Shown here: one piece after another, positions 45,567 through 57,205 of the stretch | Layout: the number at the start of each line of letters is the position of its first letter | Position numbering within the stretch: position 1 is the first letter of the stretch | Assembly (NCBI RefSeq): GCF_014356525.2 | Contig: NC_052518.1 | Span: 95,796,943-95,860,942 of the forward strand | Direction of reading: 5' to 3' | DNA: 64,000 nt | Source: Nilaparvata lugens | Lineage: Eukaryota > Arthropoda > Insecta > Hemiptera > Delphacidae | Translations under genes and position numbers: made by a program | Notes under the pieces: model-generated | What the model was told of the DNA's origin: nothing | Seen by the model: the letters and a program-made list of their open reading frames with translations, nothing else | The model's database searches: none

Positions 45567-46900
45567 ACACTCACTGCCAAGTCCAATCGGGAATTAGAGC
45601 ACACCAGGAAATCCACAAGAATAAGACGGAAACACTGGTACCACACAACTCAAATTTAACTTAAAAAAACCCAACAAATACAACGATATTTTAAGGAGCC
45701 AAACAGAGCTGCTCTTCACTACTCAATCATTACCCCCACTAATTTATGAAACAAGTCTACAGCTATCATATTATACCATTTTCAATTTGTGGGCTCAATA
45801 ATCATGCTGTCAGCGGCGGGGAAGGGTTGTAGGTAACCAGGTCACTTGCAGCCCCCAGGGTATGTGTATTCAAAAAAGTTTGATAGAAATTGATGGAACA
45901 AGTCTACAGCTATCATATTATACCACTTTCAATTTTTGGGCTCGATAATCAAGCCCCCGGAATCGGGGGTGGAGGAGCTGTAGGTAACCAGGTCCCTTTC
46001 CGCCCCCAGGGTAAGTGTAATCAAGAAAAAATTCGATGGAAATCGATGTAACAAGTCTACAGCTATCATATTATACCTCTTTCAAGTTTTGCAATCGATA
46101 ATCACGCCGTCAGCGGGAGGGAAGGATGTGGGTAACCAGGTCCCTTGCCACCCCCAGGGAAGTTGTATTCCAGAATAATTCAATGTGATTTGATGAAACT
46201 AGTGCACAGCTGTCATATGATACCACTTTCAATTTTTGGGCTCAAAAATCACGCATGAAGCCGTGGGGGGAAAGGTTGTAGGTAACCAGGTCCCTAGCCG
46301 CCCCCAGGGTATGTGTAATCAATAAAAATTCGATGAGAATCGATGTAACAAGTCTTCAGCTATCATATTATACCACTTTCAATTTTCAGGCTCAATATTC
46401 ACGCCGTCAGCGAGGGGAAGGGTTGTAGGTAACCAGGTCCCTTGCTGCCCCCAGGGAGGATGTATTTCATAATAATTTGACGGGAATTGATGAAACAAGT
46501 CCACAGCTATCATATTATTCCTCTTTCAATTTTTGGGCTCGATAATCACGCCGTTAGCGAGTGGGAAGGGTTGTAGGTAACCAGGTCCCTTCCCGCCTCA
46601 GGATATGTGTAATCAGGTAAAATTCGATGGAAATCGATGTAACAAGTCCACAGTTATCATATTATACCACTTTCAATTTTTGGGCTCAATAATCACGCCG
46701 TCAGCGGGGGGGAAGGTTTGTAGGTAACCAGGTCACTTGCCGCCCCCAGAGAAGTTGTATTCTAGAATAATTTGATGTAAATCGATGAAACAAGTCTACA
46801 GCTATCATATTATACCACTTTCAATTTTTGGGCTCGATAATCAAGCCGGAATCGGGGGGGGAGGGGTTGTATGTAACCAGGTCCCTTGCCGCCCCCAGGG

Positions 46901-47120
46901 TTACACATACCCTGGGGGCGGCAAGGGACCTGGTAATCTACGACCTTACCCCCCCACCCCGCTTCCAGAGTGATTATCGAGCCCAAAAATTGAAAATGGT
47001 ATCATATGACAGCTGTGCACTTGTTTCATCAATTTACATTTAATTATTCTGGAATACAACTTCCCTGGGGGCGGCAAGGGACCTGGTTACCTACAACCTT
47101 TCCCTCCCACTGACGGCGAG
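46901..47120 (-). repeat. Inverted satellite segment
   Basis: About 220 bp reads in the opposite orientation to the rest of the array (for example 'gattatcgagcccaaaaattgaaa' and 'ggttacctacaacc'). Its left border forms a perfect palindrome: ACCAGGTCCCTTGCCGCCCC and onward (46876-46900) pairs with 46911-46935 around ten bases. Confidence 0.92.
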
Positions 47121-48137
47121 ATCGGGAGAAATTCGATGGGAATCGATGTAACGAGTCCACAGTTATCATATTATACCATTTTCAATTTTTGGGCTCCTTA
47201 ATCATGCCGACAGCGGGAGAGAAGGGTTATAGGTAACCAGGTCCCTTGCCGCCCCCTGGGTATGTGTAATCAAGAAAATTTCGATAAAAATTTATGAAAC
47301 AAGTCTACAGCTATCATATTATACTATTTTTAATTTCTTCGTGCTGTCAGCGGCGGGGAAGTGTTGTAGGTAACCAGGTCACTTTCCGCCCCCAGGGAAG
47401 TTGTATTCTAGAATACTTTGATGTAAATTGATGAAACAAGTGCACATCTGTCATATGATACCACTTTCAATTTTTGGGTATGTGTTATTTAGAAAAATTC
47501 GATGAAAATCGATGTAACAAGTCTATAGCTATAATATTATACCACTTCAATTCTGGGCTCGATTATCACGCTGTCAGCGGGGGGGATGGGTTGTAGGTAA
47601 CCAGGTCACTTTCCGCCCCCAGGGAAGTTGTATTCTAGAATACTTTGATGTAAATTGATGAAACAAGTGCACATCTGTCATATGATACCACTTTCAATTT
47701 TTGGGCTCGATAATCACGCTGTCAGCGGGGTGGGGCGGAAGTGTTGTAGACAACCAGGTCACTTGCCGCCCCCAGAGAAGTTGAATTCTAGAATAATTTG
47801 ACGGAAATTGATGAAAAAAGTCCACAGCTGTCATATGATACCACTTTCAATTTTTGGGTTCGATTATCACGCCAGTAGGGGGGGAAGTGTTGTAGGTAAC
47901 CAGGTCTTTTGCCGCCCCCAGGGTATGTGTAATAAAGAATAATTTGATGGAAATGGATGTAACAAGTCTACAGCTATCATATTATACCTTATTCAATTTT
48001 TGTGCTCGATAATCACGCCGACAGCGGGAGAGAAGGGTTAGAGGTAACCAGGTCCCTTGCCGCCCCCAGAGTATGTGTAATCAAGAAAATTTCGATAAAA
48101 ATTTATGAAACAAGTCTACAGCTATCATATTATACCT

Positions 48138-50950
48138 AATTCAATTCTTGGGCTCGATAATCAGACCGTCAGTGGGATGGAAGGTTTGTAGGTAACCAGG
48201 TCTCTTGCAGCCCCCAAGGTATGATTTATCGAGGAAAATTCGATGGAAATCAAAGAAACAAGTCTACAGTTATCATATTATACCATTTTAAATTTTCGGG
48301 CTCAATAATCACGCCGTCAGCGGGGTGTAAGGGTTGTAGGTAACCAGGTCCCTTGCCGCCCCCAGGGTATGTGTAATCAAGAAAAATTCGATGGAAATCG
48401 ATGTCACAAGTCTACAGCTATCATATTATACCTCTTTCAATTTTTTGGCTCAATAATCTAGCAGTAGGCGGGGTGGAAGGTTTATAGGTAACCAGTTCCC
48501 TTGCTGACCCAGGGTTGTGCTATTGAGAAAAATTTGAAGGAAATCAATGAAAAAAGTCTACAGCTATCATAATTATGATACCATTTTAAATTTTTGGGCT
48601 CAATAATCACGCTGTCAGCGGGGTGGAAGGGTTGTAGGTAATCAGGTCACTTGCAGCCCCAGAGAAGTTGAATTCTAGAATAATTTGACGGAAATTGATG
48701 AAAAAAGTCCACAGCTGTCATATGATACCACGTTCAATTTTTGGGCTGATAATCACGCCATCAGTGTGGGGAAGGGTTGTAGGTAACTAGATCTTTTGCA
48801 GCCCCCAGGGTATGTGTAATAAAGAAAAATTCGATGGAAATCGATGTAATAAGTCTACAGCTATCATATTATACCTTATTCAATTTTTGTGCTCGATAAT
48901 CACGCCGACAGCGGGAGAGAAGGGTTAGAGGTAACCAGGTCCCTTGCCGCCCCCAGGGTATGTGTTATTTAGAAAAATTCGATGAAAATCGATGTAACAA
49001 GTCTATAGCTATAATATTATACCACTTCAATTCTGGGCTCGATTATCAGACCGTCAGTGGGATGGAAGGTTTGTAGGTAACCAGGTCTCTTGCAGCCCCC
49101 AAGGTATGATTTATCGAGGAAAATTCGATGGAAATCAAAGAAACAAGTCTACAGTTATCATATTATACCATTTTAAATTTTCGGGCTCAATAATCACGCC
49201 GTCAGCGGGGTGTAAGGGTTGTAGGTAACCAGGTCCCTTGCCGCCCCCAGGGTATGTGTAATCAAGAAAAATTCGATGGAAATCGATGTCACAAGTCTAC
49301 AGCTATCATATTATACCTCTTTCAATTTTTTGGCTCAATAATCTAGCAGTAGGCGGGGTGGAAGGTTTATAGGTAACCAGTTCCCTTGCTGACCCAGGGT
49401 TGTGCTATTGAGAAAAATTTGAAGGAAATCAATGAAAAAAGTCTACAGCTATCATAATTATGATACCATTTTAAATTTTTGGGCTCAATAATCACGCTGT
49501 CAGCGGGGTGGAAGGGTTGTAGGTAATCAGGTCACTTGCAGCCCCAGAGAAGTTGAATTCTAGAATAATTTGACGGAAATTGATGAAAAAAGTCCACAGC
49601 TGTCATATGATACCACGTTCAATTTTTGGGCTGATAATCACGCCATCAGTGTGGGGAAGGGTTGTAGGTAACTAGATCTTTTGCAGCCCCCAGGGTATGT
49701 GTAATAAAGAAAAATTCGATGGAAATCGATGTAATAAGTCTACAGCTATCATATTATACCTCTTCCAATTTTTGGGCTCAATAATCTAGCAGTAAGCGGG
49801 GTGGAAGGTTTGTAGGTAACCAAGTCCTTTGTTGCCCCAAGGGTATGTGCTATTGAGAAAAATTCGATGGAAATCAATGGAACGTGTCTACAGCTATCAT
49901 ATTATACCATTTTCAATTTTTTGGCTCAATAATCACGCTGTCAGCGGGGTGGAAGGGTTGTAGGTAACCAGGTAACTTTCCGCCCCCAGGGAAGTTGTAT
50001 TCTAGAATACTTTGATGTAAATTGATGAAACAAGTGCACATCTGTCATATGATACCACTTTCAATTTTTGGGCTCGATAATCACGCTGTCAAAGGGGGGG
50101 GGAAGTGTTGTAGACAACCAGGTCACTTGCCGCCCCTGGGTATGTGTAATCAAGAAAATTTCGATAAAAATTTATGAAACAAGTCTACAGCTATCATATT
50201 ATACCTAATTCAATTCTTGGGCTCGATTATCAGACCGTCAGTGGGATGGAAGGTTTGTAGGTAACCAGGTCTCTTGCAGCCCCCAAGGTATGATTTATCG
50301 AGGAAAATTCGATGGAAATCAAAGAAACAAGTCTACAGTTATCATATTATACCATTTTAAATTTTTGGGCTCAATAATCACGCCGTCAGCGGGGTGTAAG
50401 GGTTGTAGGTAACCAGGTCCCTTGCCGCCCCCAGGGTATGTGTAATCAAGAAAAATTCGATGGAAATCGATGTCACAAGTCTACAGCTATCATATTATAC
50501 CTCTTTCAATTTTTTGGCTCAATAATCTAGCAGTAGGCGGGGTGGAAGGTTTATAGGTAACCAGTTCCCTTGCTGACCCAGGGTTGTGCTATTGAGAAAA
50601 ATTTGAAGGAAATCAATGAAAAAAGTCTACAGCTATCATAATTATGATACCATTTTAAATTTTTGGGCTCAATAATCACGCTGTCAGCGGGGTGGAAGGG
50701 TTGTAGGTAATCAGGTCACTTGCAGCCCCAGAGAAGTTGAATTCTAGAATAATTTGACAGAAATTGATGAAAAAAGTCCACAGCTGTCATATGATACCAC
50801 GTTCAATTTTTGGGCTGATAATCACGCCATCAGTGGGGGGAAGGGTTGTAGGTAACTAGATCTTTTGCAGCCCCCAGGGTATGTGTTATAAAGAAAAATT
50901 CGATGGAAATCGATGTAATAAGTCTACAGCTATCATATTATACCTCTTCC
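48138..50950 (+). repeat. Higher-order repeats of ~885 and ~1184 bp
   Basis: The marker 'cagaccgtcagtgggatgg' lies at 48162, 49047 and 50231, and 'gcagtaggcggggtggaagg' at 48461, 49346 and 50530. Both give spacings of 885 and 1184 bp, or six and eight monomers. Between the markers the succession of monomer variants is the same and nearly identical. Confidence 0.88.
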
Positions 50951-51478
50951 AATTTTTGGGCTCAATAATCTAGCAGTAAGCGGGGTGGAAGGTTTGTAGG
51001 TAACCAAGTCCTTTGTTGCCCCAAGGGTATGTGCTATTGAGAAAAATTCGATGAAAATCAATGGAACGTGTCTACAGCTATCATATTATACCATTTTCAA
51101 TTTTTTGGCTCAATAATCACGCTGTCAGCGGGGTGGAAGGGTTGTAGGTAACTAGGAAACTTTCCGCCCCCAGGGAAGTTGTATTCTAGAATACTTTGAT
51201 GTAAATTGATGAAACAAGTGCACATCTGTCATATGATACCACTTTCAATTTTTGGGCTCGATAATCACGCTGTCACCGGGGTGGAAGGTTGTAGGTAACC
51301 AGGTCACTTGCCGCCCCCAGAGAAGTTGTATTCTAGAATAATTTGACGGAAATTGATGAATGAAGTCCACAGCTGTCATATGATACCACTTTGAATTTTT
51401 TGGCTCGAAAATCATGCCAGCAGTTGGGGGAAGGGTTGTAGGTAACCAGGTCTTTTGCCGCCCCAAGGGTATGTGTTA

Positions 51479-51945
51479 ATAGAACATTAATATTTATTTA
51501 CTAATTCCATAATTTTGTTTGTTTGTATTATACATTTTTACTAATTTTATTATAAAAAACTTTAATCCCATATCAGTGAATGAAGTTTGTAAATAGTAAT
51601 TATTACACGCAATAAGCAACTGATTACTTATACCCCAACACATATAATATATAGTGGGGTGTATATTTATTCATTGAAATCATCATTTATTCATTGTTGA
51701 AACACCGCTGATTTATGTAGTTATATTACAATACTATATTATCAATATTCTAATGTTGCATTCAATCTTCATTGTAATTAATAAGTTTTCATAATATGTG
51801 AAATTTGCTGCATAATTGGCTGTTGTACTGTAATTTATTGTAGATTCGTGTATGAACCAGAATGTATTGTAACTTACTTGAATAAATAAAAAATTTGAAT
51901 TAAAATTTAAAATTTGAATTGAATTAAAATTGTGGAATGTAATAA
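51479..51945 (+). other. AT-rich insertion ending in a LINE-like tail
   Basis: Unique AT-rich sequence between satellite and the BBS8/TTC8 exon. It includes 'cttgaataaataaaaaatttgaattaaaatttaaaatttgaattgaatt' (in parts, 51875-51930), a polyadenylation hexamer plus TTTGAATT repeats like the 8232-8256 LINE tail. No ORF. Confidence 0.45.
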
Positions 51946-51959
51946 ATTAATAAACAGAC

Positions 51960-52138
51960 CTGAAGGCTTGGCCGGGAGTTTGCGCCGTGGCAGAGGTGCG
52001 AAGCGAGGTGCCGGGGCGGGGAGCTTGGGCCAACGTCTCATTGTCAAGGACCAACTCTGCTATGCCCTCCTCCTCTGCCTCGATATCATCCACCATCACT
52101 TCTGCTGTCATTGACTTCATTTTCAGCGCCCATATCAC
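51960..52138 (-). CDS. TTC8: Internal exon of a BBS8/TTC8 homologue
   Basis: On the - strand an acceptor (ttgttgttag) precedes 52138 and a donor (CAG|GTctgt) follows 51960. The 179-nt exon is open in one frame. It encodes WALKMKSMTAEVMVDDIE, EEGIAELVLDNETLAQ and APRPGTSLRTS, which match the conserved N-terminal region of TTC8 (alternating 'D-x-EGIAE-x-LD-x-N-x-IAQ-x-PRPGTSL'). TTC8/BBS8 is a TPR-rich subunit of the BBSome, which carries membrane cargo in cilia. The preceding and following exons are not in reach: satellite flanks it on both sides, so large satellite-filled introns are inferred. The recognition rests on remembered family sequence. Confidence 0.8.
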
Positions 52139-52260
52139 CTAACAACAAGTTGAAATAGAGCTGGATTCACAGTGACCATATCAACTTCAAATTATCAACA
52201 CATATAAATTAAGTTAAATGAATAACGAAATGTATAAATAGATGAATAAAGAATGAATAT
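52139..52260. other. Intron sequence between the TTC8 exon and satellite
   Basis: A short unique stretch upstream of the exon on the - strand, with a moderately pyrimidine-rich run before the AG. Confidence 0.45.
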
Positions 52261-54617
52261 TCAGCTGTTAATCAAGAAAAATTTGATGGAAATCAATGTA
52301 ACGAGTCTACAGCTATCATATTATACCATTTTCAATTTCTGGGCTCAATAACCACGCTGTCAGCGGCAGTGAAGGGTTGTAGGTAACCAGGTCCCTTGCT
52401 GGCACCAGGGTATGTGTAATCGGGTGAAACTCAATGGAAATCGATGTAACAAGTCCACAGTTATCATATCATACCACTTTCAATTATCGGGCTCAATAAT
52501 CACACCATAGCTGGGGGGAAGGGTTGTAGGTAACCAGGTCACTTTCCGCCCCCAGGGAAGTTGTATTCTAGAATACTTTGATGTAAATTGATGGAACAAA
52601 TGCACATCTGTCATATGATACCACTTTCAATTTTTGGGCTCGATAATCACGCTGTCAGCAGGGGTGGGGGAGTGTTGTAGACAACCAGGTACCTTGCCGC
52701 CCCCAGGGTATGTTTAATCTAGAAAAATTCAATGGGAATCGATGTAACAAATCTACAGCTATCATATTATACCACTTCCGAATTTGGGGTCGTAAATCAC
52801 GCCATCATCAAGAGGGGAGGCTTGTAGGTAACCAGGTCCCTTGCTGGCCCCAGGGTATGTGTAATCGGGTGATACTGAATGGAAATCGATGTAACAAGTC
52901 CACAGTTATCATATCATACCACTTTCAATTATCGGGCTCAATAAACATACCAACAGCTGGGGGAAGGGTTGTAGGTAACCAGGTCACTTGCCACACCCAT
53001 GGTATGTGTAATCGGGTTAAAATTCGGTGGAAATCGATGTAACAAGTCTACAGCTATCATATTATACCACTTTCAATTCTGGGCTCGATAATCACGCTGT
53101 CAGCGGGGGGGATGGGTTGTAGGTAACCAGATCACTTTCCGCCCCCAGGGAAGTTGTATTCTAGAATAATTTGATGTAAATTGATGAAACAAGTGCACCA
53201 CACCATCAGGGGGTTGGGGGGAAGTGTTGTGGACAACCAGGTCCCTTGCCGCCCCCAGGGTATGTTTAATCTGGAAAAATTCAATGGAAATCGATGTAAC
53301 AAGGCTACAGCTATCATATTATACCTCTTTTAATTCTTAGGCTCAATTATCAGACCGTCAGTGGGATGGAAGGGTTGTAGGTTACCAGGTCCCTTGCCGC
53401 CCCCAGGGTATGTGTAATCGGGTTAAAATTCGATGAAAATCGATGTAACAAGTCTATAGCTATCATATTATACAACTTTCAATTCTGGGCTCGATAATCA
53501 CGCTGTCAGCGGGGGGGATGGGTTGTAGGTAACCAGGTCACTTTCTGCCCCCAGGGAAGTATTCTAGAATACTTTGCTTAAAATTGATGAAACAAGTGCA
53601 CATCTGTCATATGATACCACTTTCAATTTTTGGGCTTGATAATCACGCAGTCAGCGGTTGGTGGGGGGGAAGTGTTGTAGACAACCAGGTCCCTTGCCGC
53701 CCCCAGGGTATTTTTAATCTCGAAAAATTCAATGGAAATCGATGTAACAAGTCTACAGCTATCATATCATACCTCTTTCAATTCTTGGGCTCGATAATCA
53801 GACCGTCAGTGGGATGGAAGGGTTGTAGGTAACCAGGTCCCTTGCCTCGGTATGTGTATTCGAGAGAAATCCGATGAGAATCAATGAAACAAGTCTACAG
53901 CTATCATATTATACCACTTTTAATTTTTGGGCTCAATAATCTAGCAGTAGACGGGGTGGAAGGGTTGTAGGTAACCAGGTCTCTTGCCGCCCCCAGGGTA
54001 TGTTTTATCGAGGAAAATTCGATGGAAATCAATGAAACAAGTCTACAGTTATCATATTATACCATTTTAAATTTTTGGGCTCAATAATCACGCCGTCAGC
54101 GGGATGGAAGGGTTGTAGGTAACCAGGTCCCTTGCCGCCCCCAGGGTTGTGCTATTGAGAAAAAATCGAAGGAAATTAATGAAAAAAGTCTACTGCTATC
54201 ATATGTTTCAATTTCAAATTTTTGGGCTCAATAATCTAGCTGTAGGCGGGGTGGAAGGTTTGTAGGTAAACAGGTCCCTTGCTGCCCCCAGGGTTGTGCT
54301 ATTGAGAAAAAATCGAAGGAAATCAATGAAAAAAGTCTACTGCTATCATATGTTTCAATTTCAAATTTTTGGGCTCAATAATCACGCTGTCAGCGGGGTT
54401 GAAGGGTTGTAGGTAACCAGGTCACTTGCCGCCCCCAGGGAAGTTGTATTCTAGAATAATTTGAAGGAAATTGATGAAAAAAGTCCACAGCTGTCATATG
54501 ATACCACTTTATGATACCATATTATACCTCTTTCAATTTTTGGGCTCGAAAATCAGGCCGTCAGCGGGAGGGAAGGTTTGTAGGTAACCAGGTCCCTTGC
54601 TGGCCCCAGGGTATGTA
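52261..54617 (+). repeat. Satellite block 3, ~148-bp monomer
   Basis: The same monomers as blocks 1 and 2, about sixteen of them, with some truncated units (for example near 53195-53220 and 53845). The block ends at 54617 where the RTE-like LINE tail of (TTTA)n begins. Confidence 0.93.
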
Positions 54618-54841
54618 AATAAATAAATAAATAAATAAATAACTTTTCATTGCTTCCAAAACTTAATATACATAATATAATTGCAATTACAATAAAAATT
54701 ATATTCTTCGCAATTCAGCATCTGCTGGGGTATCCTATTGAGGTTAAAATGAGTATCTTATCATATTAGTAGAGTTCATATAAAATTAATTTCAACTTAA
54801 ACATTTCAATCCTTGTAGAGCCAGACCTGTTTGTACACGTT

Positions 54842-55315
54842 TTACATCCTCTCCCATTCCTTTCTTTCCCGTGCGACTCTCTGCCAAGTTACTCCTCCAC
54901 AAACTTGCCGGAATTCTTCATCCCATCTGTAGCTAGGTCTTTCTCTGCTTCTTTTCCTATTCCGTGGATGCCAGTCCAATATTCTCCTCGTCCTTCTGTC
55001 GTCCTTTGTTCGCACCACTTGGCCAGCACAATTCCATTTCCTTTCCACTATTATCTTGCCAATGTCTTCGATTTTTGTTTCATTCCTAACCCAAGTATTT
55101 CTTTTCCTATCTCTTCTTGTCACTCCGATCATTATTCTTTCCATCGATCTTATACTAGTTCTTAGCTTTTTTATAAATTTTTCATTCAATGTCCAAGTTT
55201 CACAGCCGTATAATATCACTGGCAGAACGCTCATTTGAAATAATTTTCTTTTGCCACTCATGTCGATTTTAGATCGGAATAGGTAATTGAAACTCCTGAA
55301 CATCGACCAGCCCAA
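54842..55315 (-). pseudogene. RTE-like LINE, RT C-terminal part
   Basis: A 157-codon frame from the thumb/C-terminal region: VILYGCETWTLNEK, RTSIRSMERIM, GVTRRDR, RRTRRILDWHP, RERPSYRWDEEF and WQRVARERKEWERM. These are the usual landmarks after the catalytic core in RTE/CFDP2-like polyproteins. The catalytic palm is missing: only about 200 bp separate this from the RT N-terminus at 55511. Confidence 0.85.
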
Positions 55316-55510
55316 CGCAATCCTACTGGTAATCTCTAGAATTTCTAGTCTTTAGTGATATTTAGTAATATTTAGAATTTCTTATCAATTCCAATAATAC
55401 AAGCATGTTGTCAAGAGTTGAAAAGTTTTTCTTGAAACCGGTCTGATTCACAGAAGTTGATCCAGTCAAATAGTTGTCTATCCTATACGTTATAACCGCA
55501 ATAAACACTT

Positions 55511-55933
55511 TTATATACTGGATAGAAGACTTATCGGCCGATAGTTCTTTATCTCTTTCCTATCACCTTTCTTGAAAAGGAGTATCAGGCTGGCTTTCAA
55601 CCATATTTCTGGAATTCTTCCGAATCTAAGGCATATATTGAATAGCTTTGTTAATAGATCTATTACCGTTTTACCGCCTGCTTTCAATTCTTCATTCGAT
55701 ATTCGATCCGGGCCGCCTGCTTTTCCCTCCTTCAGGTGATTAATCGCTCGCTTCACCTCACTTTTAAGAAACGCCGGACACTCCTCATCCTCACCCTCTC
55801 TCACCTGCTGAACCTCGCCTCCCAAGTCGCCAATGTCGTCATTATAGAGCTTCTGATAGTAATTACAGATTATTTTCAGCATTCCATATATTTCCCTCAC
55901 CTCGACTCCATCCTTATTTCTCATACAAATCAT
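55511..55933 (-). pseudogene. RTE-like LINE, RT N-terminal part
   Basis: 140 codons with LKEGKAGGPDRISNEELKAG, IPEIWLKASLILLFKKGD and KNYRPISLLSSI, which form RT blocks 0 to 2. The frame stops where blocks 3 to 5, including the YADD box, should follow. That loss rules out activity. Confidence 0.85.
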
Positions 55934-56001
55934 AGTATTTTTGCCACGTTGCTGTAGCCTATTACATTGTTTGATGCTTTTCCCAAATTTGATAGTTTCT
56001 T

Positions 56002-57043
56002 CTAGTCCGATGTTTTCCTATTGCTTGTCCATTCGTTCCATTCTATTCTTATAAGCTTTGAGGTTTCGCTAAATTCAATCTTGTCTCTCCCAAATCGTTT
56101 TAATTTTCTTCTTTTCTCTAGTAATTTACTTATTTCTCTTGGTATTTTCCGTTTCTTGTTCTCCTGTTCATTGCCTAGCATTTGTCTCGTTCTTTGTAGA
56201 GCGTTTGTCAATTTGCTTGTTAAAGCCTCCATATCCTCACATATATGAATAGTTTCTTCATTGAATTCCATTTCTAGTTTCTCCTCAAAAGATAAAAGTT
56301 TCTTCATTGAATTTCATTTCCAGTTTCTTCTCAAAAGCTAAAAGTTTCAAAACATCAATACTCAGTCTTGTGATTTTTTTCTCATGGTGCCTTCTCCGAT
56401 TTTCTTTTACTCTTATTTCAATTTTAACAGGTCGGTGATCACTTCCGGTATTTATTTCGTCTTCTATATCTACATCCTGAACAATACATTTTTTATCTAT
56501 GATGAAAAAATCTATTTCATTTTTAGTCTCACCGTCGGGACTTACCCACGTCCATTTTCTCTCTTCATTTTTCTGGTAAAACGAGTTCATAATAAATATG
56601 TTCTTTCCTTCGACGTATTCGACTAGTCGCTCTCCTCGTTCGTTTCTTTCGCCGTATCCATATCTTCCAACACATCTCTCACCATCGCTCTTCCCTATTT
56701 TTGCATTAAGATCTCCCATGATTATATTGTACTTGCATGAATCATTTTCAAGAACCTCTTCAAGATCTTCATAGAACTCCTCTATTTCTTCTTCTGTAGA
56801 TGCTGAAGTTGGCGCGTACACTTGTATTAGTTTAATCCTTCCTTTTAAGTGTCCTTGCAGTTTCCAAATAATGACTGAAATTTTGTGTGAGTATTGCTTG
56901 AAGCTTATAATTCTCTTCTTCGATATCTTATTAACTAAAAATCCTGTTCCACCAGTTGGCCCATTTCCATTCATGTACAAAATCATATCATTTTCTAACA
57001 ATAAGCACTGCTCGCTATCTCTTCTTATTTCTGCAAGCCCCAT
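56002..57043 (-). pseudogene. RTE-like LINE, endonuclease and linker
   Basis: The 57043-56285 frame is the endonuclease: GLAEIRR, GTGFLVNK, VYAPTS, YNIIMGDLNAKIG, GRYGYGERNERG, WTWVSPDGETKNEIDF and a GSDHRPV ending. A second frame (56307-56002) follows with a Glu/Lys-rich linker. The element's tail of the first frame and start of the second both contain 'KLEMxFNEET', indicating a local duplication of roughly 60 bp around 56225-56345. The enzyme would nick AT-rich targets before reverse transcription. Confidence 0.88.
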
Positions 57044-57205
57044 TATGTCCCATTCTACGTTCTTTAGTTCTTCTAATAACTGTTCAACCCTCCAGTTCTC
57101 TCTGAGAGATCTACAGTTATATGTGTATAACTTTATTTTATCTGTCTTTTCCTCTTCTTCAATTATTTTCTCGTATTTCCCAAGATCTTTATCAGCTTGT
57201 AGCTA

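Larger units (their letters stand above)
32573..45742 (-). mobile_element. LINE inserted in satellite, split by a nested LTR element
   Basis: Satellite stops at 32572 and resumes at about 45743. Between them, on - strand, are a 5' leader (45740-45567), ORF1 (45566-44765), a spacer and an EN-RT ORF2 (35615-32655). Subtracting the LTR element (36388-44266) leaves about 5.3 kb, a normal full-length LINE size. That ORF1 and ORF2 belong to one element is inferred from order, strand and size. No clean target duplication is seen; roughly 80 bp of one monomer seems lost at the junction. Confidence 0.72.
45743..51478 (+). repeat. Satellite block 2, ~148-bp monomer
   Basis: The same monomer family as block 1, more diverged, with about 38 monomers' worth of sequence. 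Variants differ at the 'cgccgtcagcgggg' box and at the segment after 'cccccaggg' (tatgtgtaatc or aagttgtattc). ORFs in this block are chance frames. Confidence 0.95.

Noticed and set aside
25905..54617. Regular repeats that could be mistaken for a CRISPR array
   Set aside because: There are no unique spacers; the full 148-bp unit repeats head to tail, the organism is eukaryotic, and no cas genes are present.
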